DNA from: Phaeacidiphilus oryzae TH49
GTDB lineage: Bacteria > Actinomycetota > Actinomycetes > Streptomycetales > Streptomycetaceae
DNA length: 64,000 nucleotides
Direction of reading: 5' to 3'
Assembly: GCF_000744815.1 (NCBI RefSeq)
Contig: NZ_JQMQ01000005.1
Location: 5,971,801-6,035,800 of the forward strand
Shown here: piece by piece, positions 9,393 to 16,812 of the stretch
Numbering within the stretch: position 1 is the stretch's first letter
Layout: every line of letters starts with the position of its first letter
Notes under the pieces: generated by a model
Told to the model about the DNA's origin: nothing
What the model saw: the letters and a program-made list of their open reading frames with translations, nothing else
The model's database searches: none
Translations under genes and position numbers: made by a program

Positions 9393-9736
9393 GCGCCGAC
9401 CAGGCCCTTGAGGATCCCCACCAGGACCGGGGCGAGAATGGCGAGCATGTAGCCGATCGCGGCCGACTTCAACGCCGTCTTGGCTTTCTCCACCTCGCCC
9501 GGGTCGCCCCCGGCCATCAGGTAGCGCAGCCCGCCGATGGTCAGGAACAAGGTCGCGAGCGCGGCGAGCAGACCGACGATCCAGTGGGTGATGTTGGCGA
9601 TCGTCTGATCCACGCTGTTCACCGCGAGCAGCGAGACGGCGTACGCGGACGGGCAGTTCAGCAGACCCACGACACCCGCAACCACTGGGCAGGCGAGGAC
9701 GACGGAGGCTGCGGGCGGATGGCGGGGCACGGGCAT
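9389..9736 (-). CDS. VirB2/TrbC-like conjugative pilin
   Basis: A 115-residue protein with two main hydrophobic helices after an N-terminal signal. The helices lie at ~45-70 (HWIVGLLAALATLFLTIGGL) and ~90-112 (AAIGYMLAILAPVLVGILKG), separated by the short loop RYLMAGGDPGEVEKAKTALK. The GGDPGEVEKAK loop is characteristic of VirB2/TrbC-type proteins in actinobacterial T4SS loci. The start ATG at 9736 has GGAG upstream on the minus strand. It is the first gene of the coupled operon that continues down to the wall hydrolase, so the promoter should lie in 9737-10034. Confidence 0.78.
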   Translation of the reverse strand: MPVPRHPPAASVVLACPVVAGVVGLLNCPSAYAVSLLAVNSVDQTIANITHWIVGLLAALATLFLTIGGLRYLMAGGDPGEVEKAKTALKSAAIGYMLAILAPVLVGILKGLVGA

Positions 9737-10034
9737 CGGACCACGCTCCTGCGAATGCACGGACGGATGGACAAGCGGGGGGAGGAGTTGGAGTCGGGGC
9801 CGGCATCGGGGCGGCGGCAGAGGGAGAGGTGACAGGCCGGTCCGGGGCGCACGACGCGGGCCGGGCGCGGACGAGAGCGGGCCGCGGGCCCTCACCTCCC
9901 TCACGGGATCGCGGTGCGGGCGGCGTGGAGGGGTGTCAGCGCCTCCCGGCGGACCCCGCTCCCGTCCGCGGCGGCCTGGCGCACGCCCCGGACCGGGCCT
10001 GTCACCTGCTAAAGCGCTCTCAGGGGCCCCGGCA
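9737..10034. promoter_or_regulatory. Intergenic region expected to hold the conjugation-operon promoter
   Basis: About 300 bases separate the pilin start from the end of the HTH regulator gene on the same strand. No reading frame here is supported by a start, ribosome-binding site and family-like sequence. No clear -35/-10 pair was recognised. The regulatory role is inferred only from position at the head of a coupled operon. Confidence 0.3.
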
Positions 10035-10838
10035 TCAACCCTCGATCAAGTGCTCGACCTCGGTGAAGGCCAGCGCCCCGGAGGTGATCGCGCTGGCCAG
10101 CCGGGCCTCCGCACGGCGCCGCCGCTTGTCGATCGCCTGCGGGGACATCCCGGCCTGTTCGGCCAGTGTTCGAGTCGACACCCCGCCCAGGCGGTAGTCC
10201 CCGACCAGCGCCGCGTCCCGGGCGCCGATCACCCCCTGACGCACCGCCAGCGACAGCAGCGCGTCCGGATGGATCGGCTGCCGCCGCGCCTCCGCCGGCG
10301 CGTCCGCCAGCTCCGCCTGCCGCGCCGCGAGCACCGCCTCCCGCTCGCGGTAGGTGCGGGCCGCCCGATCCGCGGCCCACACGACCCGCGCCGGGATCCT
10401 CCCGGCCTCCTCGGGCGGGGCCTGCCGGGCCACCGCCAGCGCGGACCACGCCGCTTCGATGATCACCTGCTGCAGGTCGAGGTTGTGCCCGGGCAGCATG
10501 CGGCACACCCGCGCGGCCACCCGGCGCAGACCCCAACCGACCATCCCCAGACAGGCCAGCCGCCACGACTCCGCCTCCGGCCCCTCCCCGCCGGCCAGTT
10601 CGCTCAGATGCCGCCAGATCGCGGTGCGCGCCGGATACCCGAGCGAGGGATGCAGCAGCAGCGAGCGCAGCGTCACCACGTCCACCTCCTCCTGCGGCAG
10701 CCCGGCATGCAGATGCCCGATCTTCACCGTCAGGGGTTCCGGACGCGCGGCCAGGCACTGGAACTCCAACTCCACCCGCCGCAGCGGCTCCACCGCCGCC
10801 CCCGCGGACTCCGGCACCTGGTACGAGAAAGCGCTCAT
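10035..10838 (-). CDS. Regulator-like protein with a sigma-region-4-type C-terminal HTH
   Basis: A 267-residue protein starting MSAFSYQVPESAG at the ATG 10838. The N-terminal ~170 residues are helical and not assigned to a family. Residues ~200-255 (LGGVSTRTLAEQAGMSPQAI followed by the basic DKRRRRAEARL) look like the helix-turn-helix of a sigma-70 region 4 or LuxR-like module. It lies between the conjugation operon and the divergent methyltransferase pair, on the strand of the transfer genes. It is therefore a candidate regulator of conjugation or of the divergent gap. No -10/-35-recognition region 2 is visible, so it is not called a sigma factor. Confidence 0.55.
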   Translation of the reverse strand: MSAFSYQVPESAGAAVEPLRRVELEFQCLAARPEPLTVKIGHLHAGLPQEEVDVVTLRSLLLHPSLGYPARTAIWRHLSELAGGEGPEAESWRLACLGMVGWGLRRVAARVCRMLPGHNLDLQQVIIEAAWSALAVARQAPPEEAGRIPARVVWAADRAARTYREREAVLAARQAELADAPAEARRQPIHPDALLSLAVRQGVIGARDAALVGDYRLGGVSTRTLAEQAGMSPQAIDKRRRRAEARLASAITSGALAFTEVEHLIEG

Positions 10839-11264
10839 CGGCGCGACTCCCCTCTGGGACGGGCGACCCGGGCGGCCGCCTCGCCACCAGATCGCCAGAG
10901 CCCATCCGGACAGCCCCCGGATCACCTCCGGACAGCCCGCGCCCGCTCCCGGGACGGGTCCGGGAAGGCTTCGGGACGCGATCTGGACGACACCCCGCCC
11001 GCCATCCAGAACTCACCCAGATCTCGGCGCTGACCAGCGCAAACCCTGCCCGTGCCCGCCGAGTTCACCACCCCGGACGGTCCGCCCGAAAGATCCCGGA
11101 ACTTCACCCGCGCCTCGACTTGCCACCCTGCCCGGACCCGCCGCCACCCGCCCGGCGTTCGTATGACTTTCCCCCGATCACCCAGCCCGTTGTCCGAAAC
11201 CGCCGCCCCGGCCACGTTTTAGGGATCGTCAGCGCCTTCCCGGCGACCGCCGGGCCCACCGCAC
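10839..11264. promoter_or_regulatory. 426-base divergent intergenic region of the element
   Basis: It separates the minus-strand HTH gene from the plus-strand methyltransferase pair. The motif TCCGGACAGCCC occurs twice about 22 bases apart near 10905-10940, and the stretch around 11160-11225 is less GC-rich than its surroundings. Open frames here lack start signals and look like shadows. It most likely carries two divergent promoters, and the repeated motif is a possible operator. This is inferred from layout. Confidence 0.3.
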
Positions 11265-12107
11265 ATGACCCGACCCACCCCCGGCTCAACCCCTGCCCCT
11301 GCCCCCGGCACCGGCACCGGCCGTAGCCCCCACCGCCCCGTGACCGGAGCCGACCGCCGCGCCCGCGAACGCGCCGCCCAGCGTGCCGCCGCCCACCGCC
11401 GCCCCACCCCGATCACTGTCTGGCTCACCCAGCCGCCCACCGGCTGCTGCCCGCACTGCGCCGACCCGACCGCCGCAGCCTGCGCCCACCGCATCCCTCT
11501 GGACCTGGCCGCCCAGCTGGTCACCGCCTTCACTCGCCCCGGCGACCTCGTCTACACCCCCGACGCCGGCAACGCCGCCCTCCCCATCGCCGCTGCCTGC
11601 GCCCGCCGCCGCGCCCTCGCCCACGCCCCGACCGCCGAGGCCGCCCGCCGCACCCACGCCGCCATCCATGAACACGCCGCCGACGCCGCCGCCCTGGCCG
11701 CCGTCCGCCGTGCCGAACCCCGCGCCCTGCCCGACCTCGCCGCCCGCGCCCGCACCCGCGCCGCCCTGGCCGTGCTGGCCCCGCACCACCCCGCCGCCCC
11801 GGCCGACGTGGCCTGCCTGGCCGAGGCCTGCGCCCGCAGCCTCGCCCCGGGCGGCGTCCTGGCCCTCATCTCCCGGCAGAGCGCCGGCGGCCCCGAACTG
11901 GCCGGCCACCTGGTCACCCACGCCCAGGCCACCGGGCTGATCTACCTCCAGCACATCGCCGCCGTCGAGGCCGAAGCCCGCGGCGAGACCCTCCACCCCC
12001 GCCCCCGCCCCCGGCATCAGCCCGGCGACCACGGCCCCGGCTGCGCCTGCGCCCGCCCCGGCCACCGGCTCGTCCACCACGACATCCACATCCTCCAGGC
12101 CCCCTGA
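11265..12107 (+). CDS. Degenerate paralogue of the adjacent DNA methyltransferase
   Basis: A 280-residue protein, 47 bases before a real methyltransferase gene. Its segment VWLTQPP...LVTAFTRPGDLVYTPDAGNAALP parallels the neighbour's VWLTAQQ...IRAYTRPGDVVLDPMCGIGTT, so the fold is probably shared. However, the SAM-binding DPMCGIGTT has become TPDAGNAALP and the catalytic SPPY has become APHHP. A Cys/His cluster GCCPHCADPTAAACAH (~61-76) and a second CACARPGHRLVHH near the C-terminus could bind zinc. Seen: loss of both catalytic motifs. Inferred: a non-catalytic partner or DNA-recognition subunit co-transcribed with the active enzyme. The start ATG at 11265 lacks a strong Shine-Dalgarno sequence. 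Confidence 0.6.
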   Translation: MTRPTPGSTPAPAPGTGTGRSPHRPVTGADRRARERAAQRAAAHRRPTPITVWLTQPPTGCCPHCADPTAAACAHRIPLDLAAQLVTAFTRPGDLVYTPDAGNAALPIAAACARRRALAHAPTAEAARRTHAAIHEHAADAAALAAVRRAEPRALPDLAARARTRAALAVLAPHHPAAPADVACLAEACARSLAPGGVLALISRQSAGGPELAGHLVTHAQATGLIYLQHIAAVEAEARGETLHPRPRPRHQPGDHGPGCACARPGHRLVHHDIHILQAP

Positions 12108-12154
12108 CGCCCCGCCAGCCCAGCCTCTCCCGCCCGCACCACCCCGGAGGACCC

Positions 12155-13117
12155 GTGTCCCAGCACCAGCCCCACCGCGGCGACACCCGCGACATCGACG
12201 AGCTGCCCACCTCGGTCTGGCTCACCGCCCAGCAGGACTCCCGCACCCAACGCACCGGCCGCTACCTGCCCGCCGCCATCGCCCACCCCGGCAAGATGCT
12301 CCCCGCCATCGCCCGCCACGCCATCCGCGCCTACACCCGCCCCGGCGACGTCGTCCTCGACCCGATGTGCGGCATCGGCACCACCCTCGTCGAGGCCGCC
12401 CACCTCGGCCGCCACGGCGTCGGCATCGAACTCGAACCTCGCTGGGCCGTCCTCGCCCGCGCCAACCTCCAGCACGCCCACACTCAGGGCGCCGAGGGCG
12501 CCGGCACCGTCTACCGCGGCGACGCCCGCGACGCCGACCGCATCGTCAACCCCGAACTCCACGGCACCGCCCGCCTCCTGCTCACCTCACCCCCCTATGG
12601 CCCCTCCACCCACGGCCACGTCCGCTCCAGCCGCGACTCCGGCAACCCCGGCGTCGCCAAGTTCCACACCGACTACGGTCACACCGCCGGCAACCTCGCC
12701 GACGCCCCCACCGACGAACTCGTCGACGCCTTCACCGAGATCCTCCGCTCCAGCCTCCCCCTCCTCGCCGACGACGCGATCGTCGCCGTCACCGCCCGCC
12801 CTTGGCGCCGCCGCGGCGAACTCGTCGACCTCCCCGCCGCCGTACTCGCCGCCGGCCGCGCCGCAGGCCTCGTCCCCCTGGAGCGCTGCGTCGCCCTCCT
12901 CGCCGCCGTCCGCGACGGCGACCTCGTCGCCCGCCCCTCCTTCTTCCAGCAGAACAACGTCCGCGCGGCCCGCACCAACGGCGTCCCCCTGGCCTGCATT
13001 GCGCACGAAGATGTGCTGGTCATGGCGGTGTCGACCGATGGGTCCCACGAGCGAGCCCGGTGCTCGGAGGCGCCGCACACCCCGTTCGCTGAACGATGCC
13101 TCCGGGCATCCCGATGA
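12155..13117 (+). CDS. Site-specific DNA methyltransferase (N4-cytosine or N6-adenine, SPPY type)
   Basis: A 320-residue enzyme starting at GTG 12155 behind CGGAGGAC. Motif I, the SAM-binding loop, is DPMCGIGTTLVEAA near residue 70. The catalytic motif IV is LLTSPPYGP near residue 147, preceded by a GDARD motif. SPPY favours N4-cytosine or beta-class N6-adenine methylation of DNA. No restriction endonuclease gene is visible nearby, so it acts as an orphan methyltransferase of the element. It may protect transferred DNA from host restriction. The last ~35 residues (SHERARCSEAPHTPF onward) look unlike the family, and base composition changes at about 13,030, so the 3' end may have been altered by recombination. 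Confidence 0.82.
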   Translation: MSQHQPHRGDTRDIDELPTSVWLTAQQDSRTQRTGRYLPAAIAHPGKMLPAIARHAIRAYTRPGDVVLDPMCGIGTTLVEAAHLGRHGVGIELEPRWAVLARANLQHAHTQGAEGAGTVYRGDARDADRIVNPELHGTARLLLTSPPYGPSTHGHVRSSRDSGNPGVAKFHTDYGHTAGNLADAPTDELVDAFTEILRSSLPLLADDAIVAVTARPWRRRGELVDLPAAVLAAGRAAGLVPLERCVALLAAVRDGDLVARPSFFQQNNVRAARTNGVPLACIAHEDVLVMAVSTDGSHERARCSEAPHTPFAERCLRASR

Positions 13118-13130
13118 GCTCGCGGTATCG

Positions 13131-13391
13131 GTGGTGATCCCTGTCGGCGGGCAAACGAATGGGGAGCGGCCAGGGGACTCCGCAGGTTCTACCTCGGCCG
13201 AGAAAGAATCGACCTCACCTGAGTCCGCGCCGGAGGTGAGCGCGGCGGGCTGCTCACCCCCGACGGTTCAGCGCTGCTGGCGTCACCGTGACTTCTCGCC
13301 GCGTGAGCGGGCGCAACTCGCGGAAATCCTAATCAGCGGGTTGCTGCGAGAGTTGCCGGAGGGGTTTGTCCAAGAATGCGGGACACCGTAG
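13131..13391 (+). CDS. Possible small hypothetical protein before the recombinase
   Basis: An 86-codon frame from tandem GTG codons at 13131/13134. The C-terminal part RERAQLAEILISGLLRELPEGF is plausibly helical. It occupies most of the 371-base gap between the methyltransferase and recombinase genes, where base composition is less GC-rich than in the methyltransferase. Genes placed like this beside a serine recombinase are sometimes excision factors, but nothing in the sequence shows that. There is no convincing ribosome-binding site. Confidence 0.3.
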   Translation: MVIPVGGQTNGERPGDSAGSTSAEKESTSPESAPEVSAAGCSPPTVQRCWRHRDFSPRERAQLAEILISGLLRELPEGFVQECGTP

Positions 13392-13392
13392 A

Positions 13393-13410
13393 GCGTCAGC
13401 CCGCTGACGC
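13393..13410. terminator. Hairpin upstream of the recombinase gene
   Basis: A perfect 7-base inverted repeat GCGTCAG / CTGACGC separated by CCCG. It lies directly after the stop at 13391 and about 80 bases before the recombinase start. It could be a small intrinsic terminator or a protein-binding site. No T-tract follows. Confidence 0.4.
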
Positions 13411-13488
13411 GTATGGTCCATGGAGCTCGCCGCCCCCGGGTTCGCACTGTCGGCCTGGGGGCTCGCCATGGGATGAAGGGGAAGAGCT

Positions 13489-15561
13489 ATGCCTCGTACG
13501 ATGCCTCATCGCGATCACGGCCTTGGTCCGCGGGAATCGACGGTCGCGATCTATCTGCGCGTTTCCTCCGCGAAGCAGCTCCGTGGGTACGGTCTCGATG
13601 TCCAGCTCGACGAGTGCCGGGCCTGGTTGGACTTCCGCGTCGGAAAGGGCAAGTACACCGCCGAGGTCTACACCGACGGTGGTGTGTCCGGGAAGCTGGC
13701 TAACCGGCCCGGACTGGACCAGCTCAACCAGGACGTGGCCGCCGGCAGGATCGGCCTCGTGGTGTTCGGGAAGCTGGACCGGATCGGCCGTACGATGAAG
13801 CACATTCATCGCTGGGTCTACGACACCACCGATCTCGGGGTGCGCATCGCGACCGCCGACGGGCGGATTGACAGCGATGACGAGATGTTCGGCATCCAGC
13901 TGAGCCTGCTCGCCTATATGGCAGAACTCGAGCACGCCATGATCCTGGACCGGACGGTCGGCGGCCGGGAGAAGAAGCTGGCGGCCGGAGGATGGCCCGG
14001 CGGCGTCGCGCCCTTCTGGCTCAAGCTGCCGCCCCCGGGAGTCGTGGCCGTGCCCACCCTGCGACCGGAAAAGGTCAAGCTGCTTGAGACGGCGGCCAGG
14101 CTGATCGTCGACGAGCATCACAACGGTGAGCAAGCAGCGCGTGCCCTGAACGCACTGGAGATGACCACCGCACGCGGGTTGCCCTGGTGCGGGGCCACCC
14201 TCATCCGTACGTTCAGGGAGACCGCGCTGGACGGCTACATCATCTACCGCAACACGGAGCGGGTGCACGGCACGACTCTGCGCCGGGACGCCGAGGGAAA
14301 CCCGCTCTACGGTGAGACGACGCACATTCCAGTTCCGATGCCGCTGCCCGCCGAACGCGTGGCCCAGGTGCGGCGGGCGCTGGACCAGAGGTCGTTCCGC
14401 ACGACCAGACTCAAGCAGTACATCCTGTCAGGCCGCATGCAATCGCCCTGCGGCTGCAAGTACGTAGGAAACCATCGCGCTGAGCGCGATCGGACCACAT
14501 ACCGGTGCACCGGTCGGAGGTCCACCCCTCCGTGCAAGTGCCGGGAGATCCTCGCAGCCCCGATGGAGCGCCTGGTGTGGTCGGAAGTCAGCCCGATCAT
14601 TGGCGACGCGAAGCATCTGGCGGCACTCGCCGCGGAGTGGCTCGGCTCGGTGCCTGAACGAGCGCAGGCCTATCGCGAGCGGATCGCGGAGCTGGACGCG
14701 CAGATCGAACGGAGCCGCAACACACGGAAGCGGAAGCTCATGGGGCTGGCCGCGGCTTTCAGCGCTGCGGCCGACAGCGCCGAGGACGGCACTGATGAGG
14801 ACATTCAGCGCGCGATCACGGAGATGCGGCTGGAACTCCGGGAGAAGGAGAGGAAGCTCGTCGCGATGCGGGAGGATACCGCCGCCCGACTCGGTGACGC
14901 GGAAGCGCAGGAGACCCGGGCTAAGGAGATCCTCGGGCTGATCTCGAAGGCGGCTCCTCGGCTGGCAGATCTGGCGTACGAGCAGAAGTGCGAACTCCTG
15001 GATCTGCTCGATGTGCGCATTCAGATCACCAGCGACCACTCCGGACAGCTACGCCCCGCGGGCTGTCCGTTCGAAGAGTGGTTCAGGTCCCGGGACGCGC
15101 TGGTGCCACCACCGCTGAGCGATGAGCAATGGCGGCGAGTCGAGGGATGCTTCCCGGCACCCAGGAAGGCCAGGGGAGTCATTCAACCGAGGGTGGCGTT
15201 CGAGGCGTCCTTGATGAAAGTGCGGGACGGGCTCCAGTGGACAGATCTGCCGACGTCGTTCGGGCGTCAACTCAGCGTGTATCAGCGGGCGCTGACCTAC
15301 TTCCACGACGGAGAGTGGGAGCAGGCCGTCCGGGCGCTCGGGGATTGCGGGGGGACGCCGGTGCCTCGGCGATATGTCTTGCCCGGCTTCAAGATCACAG
15401 GGTCCTTCGACATGCGTCTCCGCCGGGAATCGACGAACACATGTGAGGGGCCCGGCCAGCATGTTTCAAGCTCTTCACCGCGTACCCCGGGGTCTTCCTC
15501 TCCGACGACGGGCAGATCCTGCGGGCGATGCAGCGGGCCGCCAGGAACGGCGGGCTGGTGA
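13489..15561 (+). CDS. Large serine recombinase (integrase) with a C-terminal IS5-type DUF4096-like domain
   Basis: A 690-residue frame with ATG 13489 after GGGGAAGAG. Residues ~20-165 are the catalytic resolvase domain: AIYLRVSSAKQ carries the nucleophilic Ser, followed by GKLDRIGRTM and ELEHAMILDRT. A recombinase domain covers ~180-300, a zinc-ribbon-like CGCKYVGN...CTGRRSTPPCKC ~320-350, and a coiled coil ~385-480 (RIAELDAQIERSR and LRLEKERK-like repeats). Residues ~543-617 (LSDEQWRRVEGCFPAPRKAR to ALTYFHDGEWEQAV) match the N-terminal helical domain of IS5-family transposases. From about residue 659 the frame reads through the attachment junction into the hydantoinase gene in another frame, so the final ~31 residues are chromosome-encoded. 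It should catalyse integration and, with a partner, excision of this element. Confidence 0.9.
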   Translation: MPRTMPHRDHGLGPRESTVAIYLRVSSAKQLRGYGLDVQLDECRAWLDFRVGKGKYTAEVYTDGGVSGKLANRPGLDQLNQDVAAGRIGLVVFGKLDRIGRTMKHIHRWVYDTTDLGVRIATADGRIDSDDEMFGIQLSLLAYMAELEHAMILDRTVGGREKKLAAGGWPGGVAPFWLKLPPPGVVAVPTLRPEKVKLLETAARLIVDEHHNGEQAARALNALEMTTARGLPWCGATLIRTFRETALDGYIIYRNTERVHGTTLRRDAEGNPLYGETTHIPVPMPLPAERVAQVRRALDQRSFRTTRLKQYILSGRMQSPCGCKYVGNHRAERDRTTYRCTGRRSTPPCKCREILAAPMERLVWSEVSPIIGDAKHLAALAAEWLGSVPERAQAYRERIAELDAQIERSRNTRKRKLMGLAAAFSAAADSAEDGTDEDIQRAITEMRLELREKERKLVAMREDTAARLGDAEAQETRAKEILGLISKAAPRLADLAYEQKCELLDLLDVRIQITSDHSGQLRPAGCPFEEWFRSRDALVPPPLSDEQWRRVEGCFPAPRKARGVIQPRVAFEASLMKVRDGLQWTDLPTSFGRQLSVYQRALTYFHDGEWEQAVRALGDCGGTPVPRRYVLPGFKITGSFDMRLRRESTNTCEGPGQHVSSSSPRTPGSSSPTTGRSCGRCSGPPGTAGW
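15444..15470. other. Right attachment junction (attR) of the integrative element, within a hydantoinase gene
   Basis: In the hydantoinase frame a TGA at 15444-15446 ends any upstream reading. From 15465 the codons TTC AAG CTC TTC ACC GCG TAC CCC spell the conserved FKLFTAYP block of dihydropyrimidinases. Element DNA therefore gives way to chromosomal DNA somewhere within about 15447-15467. The shared core and the crossover dinucleotide cannot be fixed from one junction. The matching attL, carrying the 5' part of the gene, must lie to the left of the window. Confidence 0.75.
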
Positions 15562-16406
15562 TGACCCACGCCGAGAACGGCCTCGCCATCGACGTCCTGG
15601 TCGAACAGGCCCTGGCCCGGGGGGAGACGGACCCGCGCTACCACGGCGAGGTCCGCAAGGCCCTGCTGGAGGCCGAGGCCACCCACCGGGTGATCCGCCT
15701 GGCCCAGGTCGCCGGGGCGCCGGTCTACGTCGTCCACGTCTCCGCGCAGGAGGCGGTGACCGAGATCGCCCGGGCCCGCGACGACGGCCTCCCGGTCTAC
15801 GGCGAGACCTGCCCGCAGTACCTCTTCCTGTCCACCGACAACCTCGCCGAGCCGGACTTCGAGGGCGCCAAGTACGTCTGCTCCACCCCGCTGCGCCCCC
15901 GAGAACACCAGGCGGCCCTGTGGCGGGCCCTGCGTACCAACGACCTCCAGGTGGTCTCCACCGACCACTGCCCCTTCTGCTTCAAGGGCCAGAAGGAGCT
16001 GGGCCGCGGGGACTTCTCCAAGATCCCCAACGGCATGCCGGGCGTGGAGAACCGGATGGACCTCCTCCACCAGGCCGTGGTCGACGGCCACCTCACCCGC
16101 CGCCGCTGGATCGACATCGCCTGCGCCACCCCCGCCCGGATGTTCGGCCTCTACCCCCGCAAGGGCACCATCGCCCCCGGCTCCGACGCCGACATCGTCA
16201 TCTACGACCCCAACGCCCGCCAGACCCTCTCCGCCGCCACCCACCACATGAACGTCGACTACAGCCCCTACGAGGGCAAGGAGATCACCGGCGCCGTCCA
16301 CACCGTCCTGTCCCGAGGCGTCCCCGTCATCACCGACCACGAGTACGTCGGCCACCCCGGCCACGGCGTCTTCCTGCCCCGCAGCCTCACCCGATACCCG
16401 GGATAG
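15465..16406 (+). pseudogene. hydA: 3' part of a dihydropyrimidinase / D-hydantoinase gene, cut by the element
   Basis: The frame encodes about 313 C-terminal residues of an amidohydrolase-fold hydantoinase, which is normally ~465 residues. It starts at the FKLFTAYPG block, whose Lys is the carboxylated metal bridge in this family. It continues with GLVMTHAENG (His ligand), VYVVHVS (His ligand), ETCPQYLF, VSTDHCPF (Asp), PNGMPGVENRMDLL and the C-terminal KGTIAPGSDADIVIYDPN. The N-terminal ~150 residues with the HxH zinc site are absent, and the first in-frame start is inside the domain, so no active enzyme is expected while the element is integrated. Precise excision would restore it. The gene belonged with the F420-type oxidoreductase and NCS1 transporter 9-12 kb downstream. 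Confidence 0.85.
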
Positions 16407-16535
16407 GCACGCAGGTGGTGGGTCCGTTCGATGACCTGCCATTGACGCGGTCTGGTGGGCGTCGGCGCTGACGCTCACGTCGGTGTCGGCGCGGGTGCGA
16501 TCGGATGGCTGGATGGGCAGTGTCTCAGCGGGCAC

Positions 16536-16650
16536 TGACAGTCCTCCGTGCGATGAAGCCGCCCGGTGGCAACCTGCGGGCTGGTGATGACCCACGCCGA
16601 GAACAGGCTGATTGTCGACATCCTGGTCGAGCAGGCCCCCGGGAGGGCAC
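16536..16650 (+). pseudogene. Second, degenerate hydantoinase gene remnant
   Basis: About 115 bases resemble 15512-15635 of the neighbouring hydantoinase fragment. They include a 29-base exact match (15550-15578 and 16576-16604) encoding GLVMTHAEN. The surrounding bases are diverged (ENRLIVDILVEQAPG against ENGLAIDVLVEQALA) and the frame is lost on both sides. It is a leftover of a duplicated hydantoinase gene or of an earlier rearrangement at this insertion site. No gene is visible in the surrounding 16407-16812. Confidence 0.7.
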
Positions 16651-16812
16651 CTTCGCCTTTGGCCCCAGCCCCGGCCCCTCTCCGCCGCCATCCCGGGCCC
16701 AGCCGGACGCCGGCCCCCGTCGTGGCCTGGTCCGGTTCCGACGCATCCGGCGGGGTTCTTGCTGCGGCGCAGTGCCGACACCGGCCGTTGCCCGTGTGGA
16801 CTCCTGGCCTTG

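Noticed and set aside
10035-10838. A sigma factor
   Set aside because: Only a region-4-like helix-turn-helix is seen. No region 2 core-binding/-10 recognition sequence is present.
10922-11215. A 97-codon minus-strand frame in the divergent gap
   Set aside because: No ribosome-binding site and no protein-like pattern. The gap is better explained as regulatory DNA.
15129-15446. A separate small transposase gene inside the recombinase 3' part
   Set aside because: The IS5-like helices are in the same frame as the recombinase without an intervening stop, and a competing frame at 15129 has no family pattern.
15440-15480. tRNA gene as attachment site
   Set aside because: The junction DNA reads as hydantoinase codons and no tRNA cloverleaf can be formed there.
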